From positions 1 to 64,000 of the forward strand of contig DATBGS010000084.1 of the NCBI GenBank assembly GCA_036557885.1: 64,000 nt of DNA, in the 5' to 3' direction. How positions within the stretch are numbered: the first letter of the stretch is position 1; every line of letters starts with the position of its first letter. Under the pieces are notes generated by a model. That model saw nothing but the letters and a program-made list of their open reading frames with translations, searched no databases and had not been told where the DNA came from. Origin of the DNA: DATBGS01 sp036557885. GTDB taxonomy: Bacteria > Chloroflexota > Ktedonobacteria > Ktedonobacterales > DATBGS01. The translations under genes and the position numbers were made by a program. Of this stretch, positions 32,782 through 43,405 are shown one piece after another.

Positions 32782-34062
32782 GTGACCACACATCATCACC
32801 TCCCCGGCGATGTCAAAGATCGCAGCCTGGCCCCGCGTGGCAAGCTGCGCATCGAATGGGCCGCCAAGGAAATGCCGGTGCTCCGGCAGATTCGTGAGCA
32901 GTTTGCTCGCACCCAGCCGCTCAAGGGCATCAAAATAGCGGCTTGCCTGCACGTCACCACCGAGACGGCGAATCTGGCAATCACGCTCAAGGCGGGCGGC
33001 GCTGATCTGGTGCTCTGCGCCAGCAATCCTCTTTCCACACAGGACGACGTGGCCGCCTCGCTCAACGTAGACGAGGGCATCCCCACCTATGCCATCAAAG
33101 GCGAGGATGAGCAGACCTATTACGAACATATCAACATCGCTATCAAACATGGCCCGCAGATCACGATGGATGACGGCTGTGATCTCGTCTCCACGCTGCA
33201 TAAAGAATATCCCGACGAATATATTCAGCGCGTCATCTGCGGCACCGAAGAGACGACGACAGGCGTAATCCGCCTGCGCAGCATGGAGAAAGAAGGCGTG
33301 CTGCGCTTCCCGGTGCTGGCCGTCAACGAATCCAACACCAAACACCTCTTTGATAACCGCTATGGCACCGGCCAGAGCACCGTTGACGCAGTGATTCGCG
33401 CCACCAACGTCCTGCTAGCCGGCAAAAACTTCGTCGTCGCGGGCTACGGCTGGTGCGGCAGAGGCGTGGCCTCCCGTGCGCGCGGCATGGGCGCCAATGT
33501 GATCGTCACCGAGGTGGACCCGGTGCGCGCCATTGAAGCCGTGATGGATGGCTTCCGCGTGATGCCGCTTATCAAGGCCGCCGAAATTGGCGATTTCTTT
33601 GTGACCGTGACCGGCGACCTGAACGTACTCAACCGCGAGCACATCGAGCGCCTGAAGGATGGCGCGATTCTTGCCAATTCCGGCCACTTTAACGATGAGA
33701 TCAACATTCCCGCGCTGGAGGAACTGGCAACACGCGGCACGCGCATAGTGCGCGACTTTGTGCGTGAGTATGCCTACGAGGATGGTCGGCTGGTTTACCT
33801 GCTGGCGGATGGCCGTCTGGTGAACCTGAGCGCCGCCGAAGGGCACCCGGCCAGTGTGATGGATATGAGCTTTGCGAATCAGGCGTTGGGCGTGGAACAT
33901 ATGCTCAAGCATGGCAAGACGCTTGAGCCGCGCGTCTATACCATCCCTGCCGAGATTGACCGCGAAATTGCGCGGCTCAAGCTGATCAGCATGGGCATTG
34001 AGATTGATTCGTTGACCCCAGAGCAGGAGAAATACCTGGCTTCCTGGGAATCAGGCACGTAA
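32782..34062 (+). CDS. ahcY: S-adenosylhomocysteine hydrolase
   Basis: The protein has 426 residues, the length of the shorter prokaryotic form. It splits S-adenosylhomocysteine into adenosine and homocysteine. Signatures are ACLHVTTETANLAITLKAGGA, CASNPLSTQDDVAASL, the NAD-binding VAGYGWCGRGVASRARGMGA, and NSGHFNDEI near the C-terminus. GTG 32782 has AAGGAG 5 nt upstream. It follows the terminator, so it has its own promoter or partial read-through. metK lies 99 bp downstream. Confidence 0.93.
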   Translation: MTTHHHLPGDVKDRSLAPRGKLRIEWAAKEMPVLRQIREQFARTQPLKGIKIAACLHVTTETANLAITLKAGGADLVLCASNPLSTQDDVAASLNVDEGIPTYAIKGEDEQTYYEHINIAIKHGPQITMDDGCDLVSTLHKEYPDEYIQRVICGTEETTTGVIRLRSMEKEGVLRFPVLAVNESNTKHLFDNRYGTGQSTVDAVIRATNVLLAGKNFVVAGYGWCGRGVASRARGMGANVIVTEVDPVRAIEAVMDGFRVMPLIKAAEIGDFFVTVTGDLNVLNREHIERLKDGAILANSGHFNDEINIPALEELATRGTRIVRDFVREYAYEDGRLVYLLADGRLVNLSAAEGHPASVMDMSFANQALGVEHMLKHGKTLEPRVYTIPAEIDREIARLKLISMGIEIDSLTPEQEKYLASWESGT

Positions 34063-34161
34063 ACGTATATTGTCCCAAAGGCCAACCCCTCGACGCGAGG
34101 GGTCGGCGCCAGAATGACTTTGGTATGTGAGAACTCCGCGAGGGAGGGAGAGGAAAAACCA

Positions 34162-35424
<1,263 letters not shown>

Positions 35425-35478
35425 GCAGCAGACCAGCCACAACGGGTTTGGCGCCCCAAAGGTGCGCGCATTTTTCGG

Positions 35479-35508
35479 CAATTTCCTCCCTTCGAAGGGA
35501 GGAAATTG
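35479..35508. terminator. 30-bp perfect palindrome after metK
   Basis: CAATTTCCTCCCTTC with its exact complement GAAGGGAGGAAATTG. No T-run follows, so it is either a terminator of another kind or an mRNA 3' stabiliser. Confidence 0.5.
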
Positions 35509-35557
35509 TCGATTTCTCTGCGGTGGTCAGCATCCAGCACCGTCTGCTCCTGCATGC

Positions 35558-35586
35558 TTGACACGTAGACACCAAGATGCTACAGT
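35558..35586 (+). promoter_or_regulatory. Sigma-70-type promoter
   Basis: TTGACA, a 17-nt spacer and TACAGT, about 95 bp upstream of the zinc-ribbon gene. Confidence 0.65.
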
Positions 35587-35682
35587 CGAATAGAACAGCT
35601 AAAAACGCGCAAGCTACTTTTAGAGCATCCTAACCAAACAAAGGAGGAAGTACCGCCGGATTCTTCCAGCGGTCAGCCTGTT

Positions 35683-37017
35683 ATGCAATGTCAAAATTGT
35701 GGCCTGCCCCTCGATCCACAGCAGGTGGCCCAGACCGGGCGCTGCCCGCGCTGTGGGAATCCAGTGGCCCCGGCCCAGCCGGGCTACGCACCAGCGCAGC
35801 CAGCATTCCAATCAGGTCCACCCGCCGGAGCGGGTGTAAGCGACGACGAATCACCAACCATTCGCGTCAGGCCACAAGCGCCTGCGCCTGCGGCGCCTTC
35901 AGCGCCACAGCCCAGCCCGATTGATCCCTACGCTGCCACGCAGCGCGGCGCGCAACCGACCCCCGCAGCTTCCTCTAGTCCCTACGGTCCACCTCCTGGC
36001 GCAGCTTCTGGCCCAGCGGCCCAACCCCCAGCTTCTAACCCGCCACCGAGCGCAACAGACCCCTATGTGCCATCAGCAGCAGGCTTTGCGCCGCCAACAG
36101 ACCCCTACACGCCATCAGCAGCGGGCCTGGCACCACCGCCGCCACCACAGCAATCATTTGGGGCGCCGCCCTATGGCGGCCCGCCACAGCAGGCGTTTGG
36201 TGGCCCCCCACAGCAATCGTTTGGCGCCCCCCCTCCAGGCGGCTTTAGCGGCCCAGGTCAGCCACTACCGCCCTATGGTGCACCGCAAGGCGGCTTTAGC
36301 GGCCCAGGCCAGCCACCGCCCTTTGGCGCGCCGCAAGGCGGCTTCCCTGGTCAGCTGCCCATGCAGGGCTTTCCTGGTGGGCCGATGGCTCCAGGCCCGC
36401 AGCCCAAAAAGAGCCGGACTGGTTTAATCGTTGGCATCCTCATCGCAGTGTTGATCATTGGTGGGCTTGGCTCCGTAGCAGCGCTGGGCTTTGCCGGGAA
36501 GGGGCCGCTCAAGTCGCTTGGCTCTACTCCTACCCCGGCGGCTACCGCCACCCCAAAGGCCACCGCCACCCCACAACCCACAGCAACCCCCAGCATTCCT
36601 GCGGGCTTCCAGGCATTCACCAGTTCAGATAACTCGTTTAGCATTGCCTATCCAGCCGACTGGCAGAAATCTAGCCCAAGCGAAGGCACCGGCGCTCAAT
36701 TTGCTGGGCCAAACAATCAGACGTTTATTGTGCTGAACGCTGGCCCAGGACAGGGAGACGTGGCAACCAATGAGGCTGCCTTCTGTCAGAGTGTCGGTGG
36801 GCCAGCAAGCACACCCACCACTGTCACGATTGGAAGCCAGCCCTGGACTCAGGTGGAGTGTGATAACGGAGATGGGTCGCGTCACGCAGTGGTGGATGCC
36901 ATCACCTACAAGGACAGCCTCTACCTGATTGCTTACGGCTCAGACGCCAACACCTTTGCCCAGGATAGAACGTCCTTCTACATCCCAATGGAGCAAAGCT
37001 TCCAGTTCCTCGGCTAA
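35683..37017 (+). CDS. Zinc-ribbon / Pro-rich / TM protein with PsbP-like outer domain
   Basis: The protein has 444 residues. An N-terminal zinc ribbon reads CQNCG...CPRCG (residues 3-28). Residues 30-235 are Pro/Gln/Gly-rich repeats (PPQQSFGAPP, GGFSGPGQP). One transmembrane segment (TGLIVGILIAVLIIGGLG) is near 245-265, then a Thr/Ala/Pro linker, then a C-terminal domain of about 140 residues opening FTSSDNSFSIAYPADWQKS, which resembles PsbP-like domains. The plan repeats in the gene at 43406. The ribosome-binding site is unclear: AAGGAGG lies 33 nt before the ATG. Confidence 0.65.
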   Translation: MQCQNCGLPLDPQQVAQTGRCPRCGNPVAPAQPGYAPAQPAFQSGPPAGAGVSDDESPTIRVRPQAPAPAAPSAPQPSPIDPYAATQRGAQPTPAASSSPYGPPPGAASGPAAQPPASNPPPSATDPYVPSAAGFAPPTDPYTPSAAGLAPPPPPQQSFGAPPYGGPPQQAFGGPPQQSFGAPPPGGFSGPGQPLPPYGAPQGGFSGPGQPPPFGAPQGGFPGQLPMQGFPGGPMAPGPQPKKSRTGLIVGILIAVLIIGGLGSVAALGFAGKGPLKSLGSTPTPAATATPKATATPQPTATPSIPAGFQAFTSSDNSFSIAYPADWQKSSPSEGTGAQFAGPNNQTFIVLNAGPGQGDVATNEAAFCQSVGGPASTPTTVTIGSQPWTQVECDNGDGSRHAVVDAITYKDSLYLIAYGSDANTFAQDRTSFYIPMEQSFQFLG

Positions 37018-37052
37018 CGCGGAACTGGTGCTGATCTCCAACGCAGACACCA

Positions 37053-37092
37053 ACCCGCCAGGACAGCTAAAGCTGTCCTGGCGGGTCTTTTT
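37053..37092 (+). terminator. Rho-independent terminator
   Basis: A 16-bp perfect stem ACCCGCCAGGACAGCT with a 2-nt loop is followed by CTTTTT. Confidence 0.85.
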
Positions 37093-37189
37093 CTTCACCT
37101 GGTAATAGCGAGACACCAGCCCAGGGCGGCCCTCCGATGTTTGCCAGAGGCCAATGGTACCAACAAGGGGCATTATTTCTGCGGAACTG

Positions 37190-37218
37190 TTGCGTTCTGT
37201 AGAAAGAAGCGGTATAGT
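37190..37218 (+). promoter_or_regulatory. Sigma-70-type promoter
   Basis: TTGCGT, a 17-nt spacer and TATAGT precede the integral membrane gene by about 70 bp. Confidence 0.6.
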
Positions 37219-37290
37219 AGAGCCGAGAAAACTGTCTGCTCTATAGTTCTGCGCTTTGTGTCTGTGGCGGCAGAAAGGACACACCACTCC

Positions 37291-37965
37291 ATGAATGAAA
37301 TGATCGTCTTTTGGGATCGGATGAAAGTCCACTTCCGGCACCACGTCATCAAGAAGGGGAAAGAAGCTCCCTTCTGGGTGGCAATCTCTTTTATGGTCAC
37401 GTTTGGGATTGTACGCTATATCACCTATAGCATTCGCCGGGGCAAGCAGCAGGCGGCCAAGCATCCCCAGGCCCAGCAGCACCACAGCAGGATTGGCTTC
37501 CACGACATTGAGCTTGGCGGTGGCATCCACGTCCACCACATGGTTCCAGGGATTATTTTGACCCTGGTGGCGGGCTATCTGGGCCTGGTGGCGGGCGAAA
37601 AGATCAAGAAGCCCGTCAGCATCATGTATGGCACCGGCGCAGCATTGGCCCTGGATGAATTTGCGCTCTGGCTGGAACTGCGCGACGTCTACTGGGCTAA
37701 AGACGGCCACAAGAGCGTGGACGCCGTTGGCATCGCAGCCTCCGTCTTCGTGGGCGGGTTCGCTATGGCCGAGTTTGGTGGCGCGCTGCTCCGCGACATC
37801 CACCATCGCGTGACCACCGGCACCTATCCCCCACATCAGGCCGAACTGGACGACCTGCCCCCCGACGTGATGGATCCCTCTGGCGCCCTCGCACCACCAG
37901 AGGCCGTCAGCGTGGCCGCAGGCAACGGGCAGGTAGCCAACGCTCGTCAGCGCACCCATCGCTAA
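37291..37965 (+). CDS. Conserved integral membrane protein of unknown function
   Basis: The protein has 224 residues. ATG 37291 follows AAAGGAC. Hydrophobic segments lie near residues 25-45, 85-110 and 145-165. A conserved block reads GGGIHVHHMVPGIILTLVAG, then ALALDEFALWLELRDVYW and SVDAVGIAASVF; two histidines and acidic residues inside membrane-adjacent helices recall uncharacterised membrane families. The C-terminus is Pro/Ala-rich and cytoplasmic-like. I do not know its function. A long terminator hairpin follows. Confidence 0.6.
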   Translation: MNEMIVFWDRMKVHFRHHVIKKGKEAPFWVAISFMVTFGIVRYITYSIRRGKQQAAKHPQAQQHHSRIGFHDIELGGGIHVHHMVPGIILTLVAGYLGLVAGEKIKKPVSIMYGTGAALALDEFALWLELRDVYWAKDGHKSVDAVGIAASVFVGGFAMAEFGGALLRDIHHRVTTGTYPPHQAELDDLPPDVMDPSGALAPPEAVSVAAGNGQVANARQRTHR

Positions 37966-37990
37966 CAGGCGCCTTGTTCACAGGAAACGC

Positions 37991-38035
37991 AACAGCAGAG
38001 GGTCCACCCCTTTCAGGGGTGGACCCTCTGCTGTT
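37991..38035. terminator. Bidirectional terminator
   Basis: A 21-bp perfect stem (AACAGCAGAGGGTCCACCCC and complement) lies between the convergent membrane gene and lepB. Confidence 0.75.
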
Positions 38036-38046
38036 GATCAGCACCC

Positions 38047-38850
38047 TTACGAGGTGGGCAGAGAAGCAAACACGCTGTTAAAGGTGGGTATCACCTGCCA
38101 GTTGCTCAGGGGCCAGAAGACCAATGTCGCCTTGCCAATGATGTAATTGGCTGGCACCGGTCCCCAGGCCCGCGAATCGGAGCTAAAAGGACGGTTATCT
38201 CCCATCACAAAATACTGATCTGCGGCGAGTTTTAAGTTGACAATCTGCGCATTTTCTGCCTGGGAAATATACGGCTCCTTGAGCGTCACCCCATCCACTT
38301 TGACCGTATTATTCGTAATCACCAGCGTATCCCCTGGCAGGCCAATGACTCGTTTAATGAAATCTTGCGTTGGGTCGCGTGGGTAGTGAAAGACAATCAC
38401 ATCGCCGCGCTCCGGGCCGTGAAAGAGATACGCCAGTTTATTGACCAGCACATATTCACCGGTGAACAAGCCGGGCTGCATACTTGGCCCATCCACCCGG
38501 AAGGTCTGCACAGAAAAGCGGATCGCAAAGAAGATCAGCGCCGTCAGCACAATCGTTTCGATAATCTCACGCGCCAGGTGCGAGTGGCGGCGTGGGGGCG
38601 GATTCCTGGGCGCCCGGCCAGGTGGGGGCGGTGGTGGAGAACCACCATATTGATCCCATCTTCCCCCAGAGTTGCGCGGCGCCAGCGACCTTCCGGTATC
38701 ATCCCAGCCACCGGGGGGAAGTGGCGAGCGGGAAGATGGTCGCTTGCCTGAGTATCCTCGCAGAGAAGAACCACCCCGCTGATCCTCCCAGGTGTCCTCG
38801 TCCGCAACAAAGCCACCCTGATCAGGCGGGTATTGGGAGTAGCGTTCCAT
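38047..38850 (-). CDS. lepB: Signal peptidase I
   Basis: The protein has 267 residues. It cleaves signal peptides at the outer face of the membrane. Residues 1-95 form a Pro/Gly/Ser-rich cytoplasmic tail, unusually long. A transmembrane helix (TIVLTALIFFAIRFSVQTF) spans about 99-117. The catalytic Ser123 is in VDGPSMQPG and Lys166 in DFIKRVIGLPGD; the SPase box GDNRPFSSDSR is near residue 225. ATG 38850 was chosen; a 59-codon upstream extension lacks support. Confidence 0.9.
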   Translation of the reverse strand: MERYSQYPPDQGGFVADEDTWEDQRGGSSLRGYSGKRPSSRSPLPPGGWDDTGRSLAPRNSGGRWDQYGGSPPPPPPGRAPRNPPPRRHSHLAREIIETIVLTALIFFAIRFSVQTFRVDGPSMQPGLFTGEYVLVNKLAYLFHGPERGDVIVFHYPRDPTQDFIKRVIGLPGDTLVITNNTVKVDGVTLKEPYISQAENAQIVNLKLAADQYFVMGDNRPFSSDSRAWGPVPANYIIGKATLVFWPLSNWQVIPTFNSVFASLPTS

Positions 38851-39054
38851 CAAATCACAGCCCTCTATGCACGGCGCACCGCGTGGTGAACTCGGCTGTA
38901 GCAATGCTCGCCAGCCGACCTGCTTCCCCAGCCCATCCCCTGGCGCCATCAGGAAGCCGCTTGCTCCAGGAAAGCGCCAGAACCACTGCCCTTCCCCCCG
39001 ATTATAGCACAGTGGGGGAGTTCGCACAGCACCATACAGGCGATGTTTCCCATC

Positions 39055-40293
39055 TTAGAATGTGATCGTTTGCGCCGGAAGCGTGCGATGGGGCCAGAGC
39101 TTTAGCCCCGCGCCCAGTACATTGCCGGTTTCCACGACGCAATGATCGGCAAGAATGGCCCCCTGTACCTGGCAGCCGGAAGCAATCGTTGAGTGCGCTC
39201 CAATGACGCTCTCGCGAATGATCGTCTGTGTGGATTTCACCACCAGCGTGCCGCTGGGCGACTGTCCAGAACCCGTCCCGCGCTGGCCGGTATGCTCGGC
39301 TGCTGTCTGAGCGTTGGGCTGGCCCGAAGCAGGCGCGCTGGACGACTCGCCCACCGTCACCTGTTCCCAGAGCACGGCGCGCTCTATCTGCACCTCCAGC
39401 CCGATACGGCAGCCCTCGCCCAGCACCACCGGCCCGATCAGCTTCGCCCCCGCCCCGATCACGCACCCACTGCCCAGCACCACCGGCCCAAGTAGCTCCG
39501 CCGTTGGGTCAATCTGGCAGCCAGCGCCCACCCAGACGCGCTCGGCGCGCTGCTCGCCGTTGGTCTGCCCATGCACCAGGCCGCACAGCATATCTATGTT
39601 GGCCGTTTTATACTTTTCTGGCGTGCCAATATCCAGCCAATAGGAAGTATCGGGATAGCCAAAAAGGGCCTTCCCCTCCGCCAACAGCGTTGGGAATAAG
39701 CCTTGCTCAAACTGATAAAACTGCCCGGAAGGCGCCAGACGCAGCACCGCCGGGTCCAGAATATACGTCCCGGCATTGATGAGGTTGGTAGTAATCCCCT
39801 CCAGCGTCTTGGGCTTTTCTATAAAGCGCTTCACCCGCCGGGAGGCATCAGTCTCTACCAGCCCATAGGCGCGCACATCCTCTACCGGCGTCAGCGCAAT
39901 GGTGCCCACCGCGTGACGCGACCGATGGAACGCCAGCATCGCTTGCAGGTCCAGATCAGTCAGAATATCGCCGTTTAACACAAAAAACGGCTCATCGTCC
40001 AGGTAGCCTTGCTCCTGGACATATTTCACAGCCCCGGCAGTTCCCAGGGCTTCTTGCTCGATCACATACGCCAGACGCACACCAAACGCGCTGCCGTCCC
40101 CGAAATAGTCCTGAATCATCCCTGGCAGATAGCACATGCTCAGCACAATCTCGGTCACATCATACATCCTCAGCGAGGTCAGCACATGCTCCAAGAATGG
40201 GCGGTTTACCACCGGCTGCATCGGCTTGGGGCGAGAGAGCGTTAACGGACGCAGGCGGGTTCCTTCACCGCCTACAAGAATGACAGCCTTCAT
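39055..40293 (-). CDS. Sugar-1-phosphate nucleotidyltransferase (mannose-1-P guanylyltransferase-like)
   Basis: The protein has 412 residues. The N-terminal nucleotidyltransferase domain opens MKAVILVGGEGTRLRPLT and has the typical RPKPMQPVVNRPFLEH, then FFVLNGDILTDLDL. A left-handed beta-helix of hexapeptide repeats follows (WVGAGCQIDPTAELLGPVV and similar). An unusual Ser/Gln/Gly-rich insertion of about 35 residues (SSSAPASGQ...TGSGQSPSG) interrupts that helix. It could act on mannose- or glucose-1-phosphate for envelope glycans; the WecA-like gene nearby fits. GAAGGAGC precedes the ATG. Confidence 0.82.
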   Translation of the reverse strand: MKAVILVGGEGTRLRPLTLSRPKPMQPVVNRPFLEHVLTSLRMYDVTEIVLSMCYLPGMIQDYFGDGSAFGVRLAYVIEQEALGTAGAVKYVQEQGYLDDEPFFVLNGDILTDLDLQAMLAFHRSRHAVGTIALTPVEDVRAYGLVETDASRRVKRFIEKPKTLEGITTNLINAGTYILDPAVLRLAPSGQFYQFEQGLFPTLLAEGKALFGYPDTSYWLDIGTPEKYKTANIDMLCGLVHGQTNGEQRAERVWVGAGCQIDPTAELLGPVVLGSGCVIGAGAKLIGPVVLGEGCRIGLEVQIERAVLWEQVTVGESSSAPASGQPNAQTAAEHTGQRGTGSGQSPSGTLVVKSTQTIIRESVIGAHSTIASGCQVQGAILADHCVVETGNVLGAGLKLWPHRTLPAQTITF

Positions 40294-40873
40294 AGTATGC
40301 TTGCTCCTTCCCCTGACAAAATGACTCCAACCATCACACCTTCCAACACTGAATGGCTCCTCTCCCAGGTTTTTAGCATGTTCTGTACCAGCTATCAAGC
40401 GGGTAAAGTTTTTCTGAGGCGGCGCACCAGGCGCAGTGTCCTTCCATTACCACAAGAAACGTTTGGAAGAGAGGCCAGGTTACTGTAGTCTTGCCCTTCT
40501 CCAGCATAGGAAATTTGGGGGGCATCTTTTCTCGTTCTGGAGCAAGCGTTAGTGCTTGCTCCGCCTTGTTCTTTCCAAATGGCCCTACTTCCTGCGCTCA
40601 TATACCCGATATTACAAGGATACCCCGCAAAATTGGCGCCTCTGTCGCCCATGCCCAAACTCTTCAGAAGGCGCATTTTGCTGGCCTGCCTGGTTTTCTT
40701 GCTCTCGAAGGAGCAGCCTGTTCCAAGCGACTAGCCAGGCATCTTGTACCCCATATCCAGATAGGGGTGGGCAAACAGAATATGGTATACTTGCATCACC
40801 AAAAAAAGCATACCGCCAGATCACCAGAGGCGCAAATAGCCGCTCAGTGCTCTGCTGGTAAAGAGGGTGGGGC
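40294..40873. other. Long intergenic region, no supported gene
   Basis: Several short open frames exist here but none has family features. A perfect hairpin, GGAGCAAGC/GCTTGCTCC, lies at 40539-40562. A TATACT at 40786-40791 might be the -10 of the following gene, but its -35 is poor. Confidence 0.5.
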
Positions 40874-42007
40874 ATGAGCTACTGGCAGAACGAAGCTGGG
40901 CAAGCGGAACGCCCAACGCAACTGAAGGAACAGACCACCGTCATTCTCGTCGAAACCCGTCCCCATATTGCCACGCTGATCAAAGAGGCATTAGAGCAGG
41001 CGCAATTTCGAGTCATCATTGGCGCCACCATTGACGATGTCGCCCTCTTGCTTGCCCGCCAACAGGGGTTGATGCTCTTGCTGGTCAACGTGGGGATTCA
41101 GGCCAATCAGGACTTTGGCCGCCCAGACCGCTTTGGCCCTTCTGGACCACTGGGCGCGCTCCAACGCCTGGCAACCGATCAACCATTATGGAAAGAGATT
41201 GGCAATCATCCCGCGCTTCAACGTGTCCCCATGCTCTGCTTCAGCAATGATGGCGCCAGCGGTCCTTCTGGAACCCTGATCGTCAAATCGCCCCAGGATT
41301 TTCGGCTCCTGGCTCAGGCCGTCCAGAACTACCTGCACCTGCTGACCTCCATTCCCTTCCTGCCCCAGTTGTTGCGCGAGGAATATCTCCCCTCGCTCAA
41401 AGGCGCCCTGGAAGACTTTCCGCTCTCCGACCTGTTTCAGCTTTTTAAACTGGCCGGACACTCTGGCATCCTGCTCTTGCGTGATGGCGGGCGCGTGGCT
41501 GTCCTGGGGGTAGCGGAAGGCGAAATCGTCCACGCTTTTGCCGATCATGCCCAGGGTCAGGAAGCCATCTACAATATTTTCGAATGGAAACAGGCGCGCT
41601 TTGCCTTCTATCAAGACCTGGCACTTCCGACGCGCACCGTCACCACAAGCACAGAACACCTGGTGCTGGAGGCTTCGCGCCGGGGCGATGAGTCCTCTGA
41701 CCTGCGCAACAAAATCCCCTCCCCGCGCACCTTAATTTACCGCGCTCCCAGTCTGACCGATCAATTACCGAATATGCGCCTTTCTATGGCTGAACTGCGC
41801 ATCCTCTCCGTTGTGGGCAGGCGCAACACCGTTGGCGACATCATGAAACTCGCTGGCATGAGCGAATTGAGCACGATGAAAATTCTCGATACCTTGATCA
41901 GCCGGGGGATGCTTACCATCGGTGAGGAAGCTGTCAGCAAAAATACGGGGATACTTCGCGAGGCAGGTCAGCCTACCACGCCCTCGCAATCCTCGTCATT
42001 TCGTTAA
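40874..42007 (+). CDS. DUF4388 (PATAN-type) protein with degenerate receiver-like N-terminus
   Basis: The protein has 377 residues. The N-terminal 130 residues (TTVILVETRPHIATLIKEAL onward) look like a receiver domain, but the phospho-acceptor aspartate cannot be placed. A DUF4388 domain follows (about 175-250), with GALEDFPLSDLFQLFKLAGH, SGILLLRDGG and AIYNIFEWKQARFAF. A C-terminal winged-helix-like region (MRLSMAELRILSVVG and later LSTMKILDTLISRGML) comes last. Such proteins act in bacterial signalling or gliding-type systems. It is upstream of a WecA-like gene. Confidence 0.75.
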   Translation: MSYWQNEAGQAERPTQLKEQTTVILVETRPHIATLIKEALEQAQFRVIIGATIDDVALLLARQQGLMLLLVNVGIQANQDFGRPDRFGPSGPLGALQRLATDQPLWKEIGNHPALQRVPMLCFSNDGASGPSGTLIVKSPQDFRLLAQAVQNYLHLLTSIPFLPQLLREEYLPSLKGALEDFPLSDLFQLFKLAGHSGILLLRDGGRVAVLGVAEGEIVHAFADHAQGQEAIYNIFEWKQARFAFYQDLALPTRTVTTSTEHLVLEASRRGDESSDLRNKIPSPRTLIYRAPSLTDQLPNMRLSMAELRILSVVGRRNTVGDIMKLAGMSELSTMKILDTLISRGMLTIGEEAVSKNTGILREAGQPTTPSQSSSFR

Positions 42008-42170
42008 AATCTGGCAGCCCAGAACCACAACGGCCCAGGCGTGTTACCTCGCTCACCGCTGCACAGTTACTACCTGTGATGGCAGTCTGCGCGAAAAGTG
42101 CTATGATAGGAGCAGCAAGAAACGCTATACGTGTGATAGATTGCTTTCGACTATTCTGGCCCAGGAGTGA

Positions 42171-43379
42171 ATGTCTGTGCTGACATTGCTTGCGCTTCCT
42201 CCAGCAGTATTGCTGGTTTGCGGGTTTACACTGGCGCTGGGCTTGTCTTTTCTGTTTACAGGCGTGATTGGGCGGCTGGCCCGGCGCCTGGGCTGGCTTG
42301 ACCAGCCCAGCGAAAGGCGCGTCCATCAGGTGCCTGTTCCCAGGCTCGGCGGCGTCGCTATTTTCCTGGCATTCCTCATCACTGCCCTGCTGGTGTATTG
42401 GCCTGGGGGAGCGCATGAAGCGTATGTCTACGGGGGATTTTTGCCGGCAGGGATATTTATTACCGCTGTGATGGCCTACGATGATGTGCGCGGGCTGCCC
42501 CCTGGCACGAAACTGGCGCTGCAATCTGCCGCTGTCCTGATCTTGTTAATCCCCGGCCTGCTTTCTGGCAGCACCATCGAACACGGGATGGTCATCTCCT
42601 ACATTCACAACCCGCTGCATCTCACCAGTTCCAAAAGCGCCGATATTCTCATGATTCCTTTGGGGCTGGCGCTCCCGTTCACCTGGTTCTGGATTGTGGG
42701 GATGATGAACACGGTCAACTTTACCGATGGATTGGATGGTCTGGCAGGGGGGATTGTCGGGATTGCCGCTGTGGTGCTCACTATCATCAGCTTCCTGCTG
42801 CATCAGGGCACAGTGGGCATCCTCTGCGCCATTTTTGCTGGAAGCGTCCTCGGCTTCTTGCCGCATAACTGGAACCCGGCGAAGATCTTTATGGGCGACA
42901 GCGGAGCGATGTTTCTGGGGCTGGCGCTCGCGGTCCTTTCCAATATTGGTGGCGCCAAGCTCGCTACCATCTTACTTTTATTGGGAATTCCCATCCTGGA
43001 TGTGGCCCTCGTCATCCTCCAACGCATTCGCGGTGGACGCGCCGCTTTCCATTACGACAAACGTCATCTGCATCATAAACTGCTGGAAAGCGGTTTCTCC
43101 CAGAAGCAAATCGTTTTGATCTTCTACAGCCTCTCGTGTTTCTTTGGACTCCTCGCCATCCTTGCTCTAACGTTACCTGATGCCTTTCCGCTGGTATTCA
43201 GCCTGAGCATTGCCGGGGCGAGCCTGGCGCATGTGATCGGGCTGGCGCTGGTGGGGCTGGCGATGCTCTTGATTCTGAGCTTCCTGATTCGGCGGCCCAA
43301 ACAGCCTAAGCAGCCAGAGATGCTCAAACAACCTACATCACCGGGCGGGGGCAGTAGAAATCCCTCCATTGGTGACTGA
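42171..43379 (+). CDS. WecA/TagO-like undecaprenyl-phosphate glycosyl-1-phosphate transferase
   Basis: The protein has 402 residues with about 11 hydrophobic segments. It would attach a sugar-1-phosphate (GlcNAc-type) to undecaprenyl phosphate and start a surface polysaccharide. The polyprenyl-phosphate transferase motifs are MAYDDVRGLPPGTKLALQ, NFTDGLDGLAGG, IFMGDSGAMFLG and the loop DKRHLHHKLL. CCAGGAG precedes the ATG. It sits between the DUF4388 gene and a zinc-ribbon gene. Confidence 0.88.
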   Translation: MSVLTLLALPPAVLLVCGFTLALGLSFLFTGVIGRLARRLGWLDQPSERRVHQVPVPRLGGVAIFLAFLITALLVYWPGGAHEAYVYGGFLPAGIFITAVMAYDDVRGLPPGTKLALQSAAVLILLIPGLLSGSTIEHGMVISYIHNPLHLTSSKSADILMIPLGLALPFTWFWIVGMMNTVNFTDGLDGLAGGIVGIAAVVLTIISFLLHQGTVGILCAIFAGSVLGFLPHNWNPAKIFMGDSGAMFLGLALAVLSNIGGAKLATILLLLGIPILDVALVILQRIRGGRAAFHYDKRHLHHKLLESGFSQKQIVLIFYSLSCFFGLLAILALTLPDAFPLVFSLSIAGASLAHVIGLALVGLAMLLILSFLIRRPKQPKQPEMLKQPTSPGGGSRNPSIGD

Positions 43380-43405
43380 GATGCCGAACAGGAACAGCAC
43401 CGTAC

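Noticed and set aside
40395..40676. Small open frames in the 40.3-40.9 kb gap
   Set aside because: No ribosome-binding site, low-complexity or basic composition, no family resemblance.
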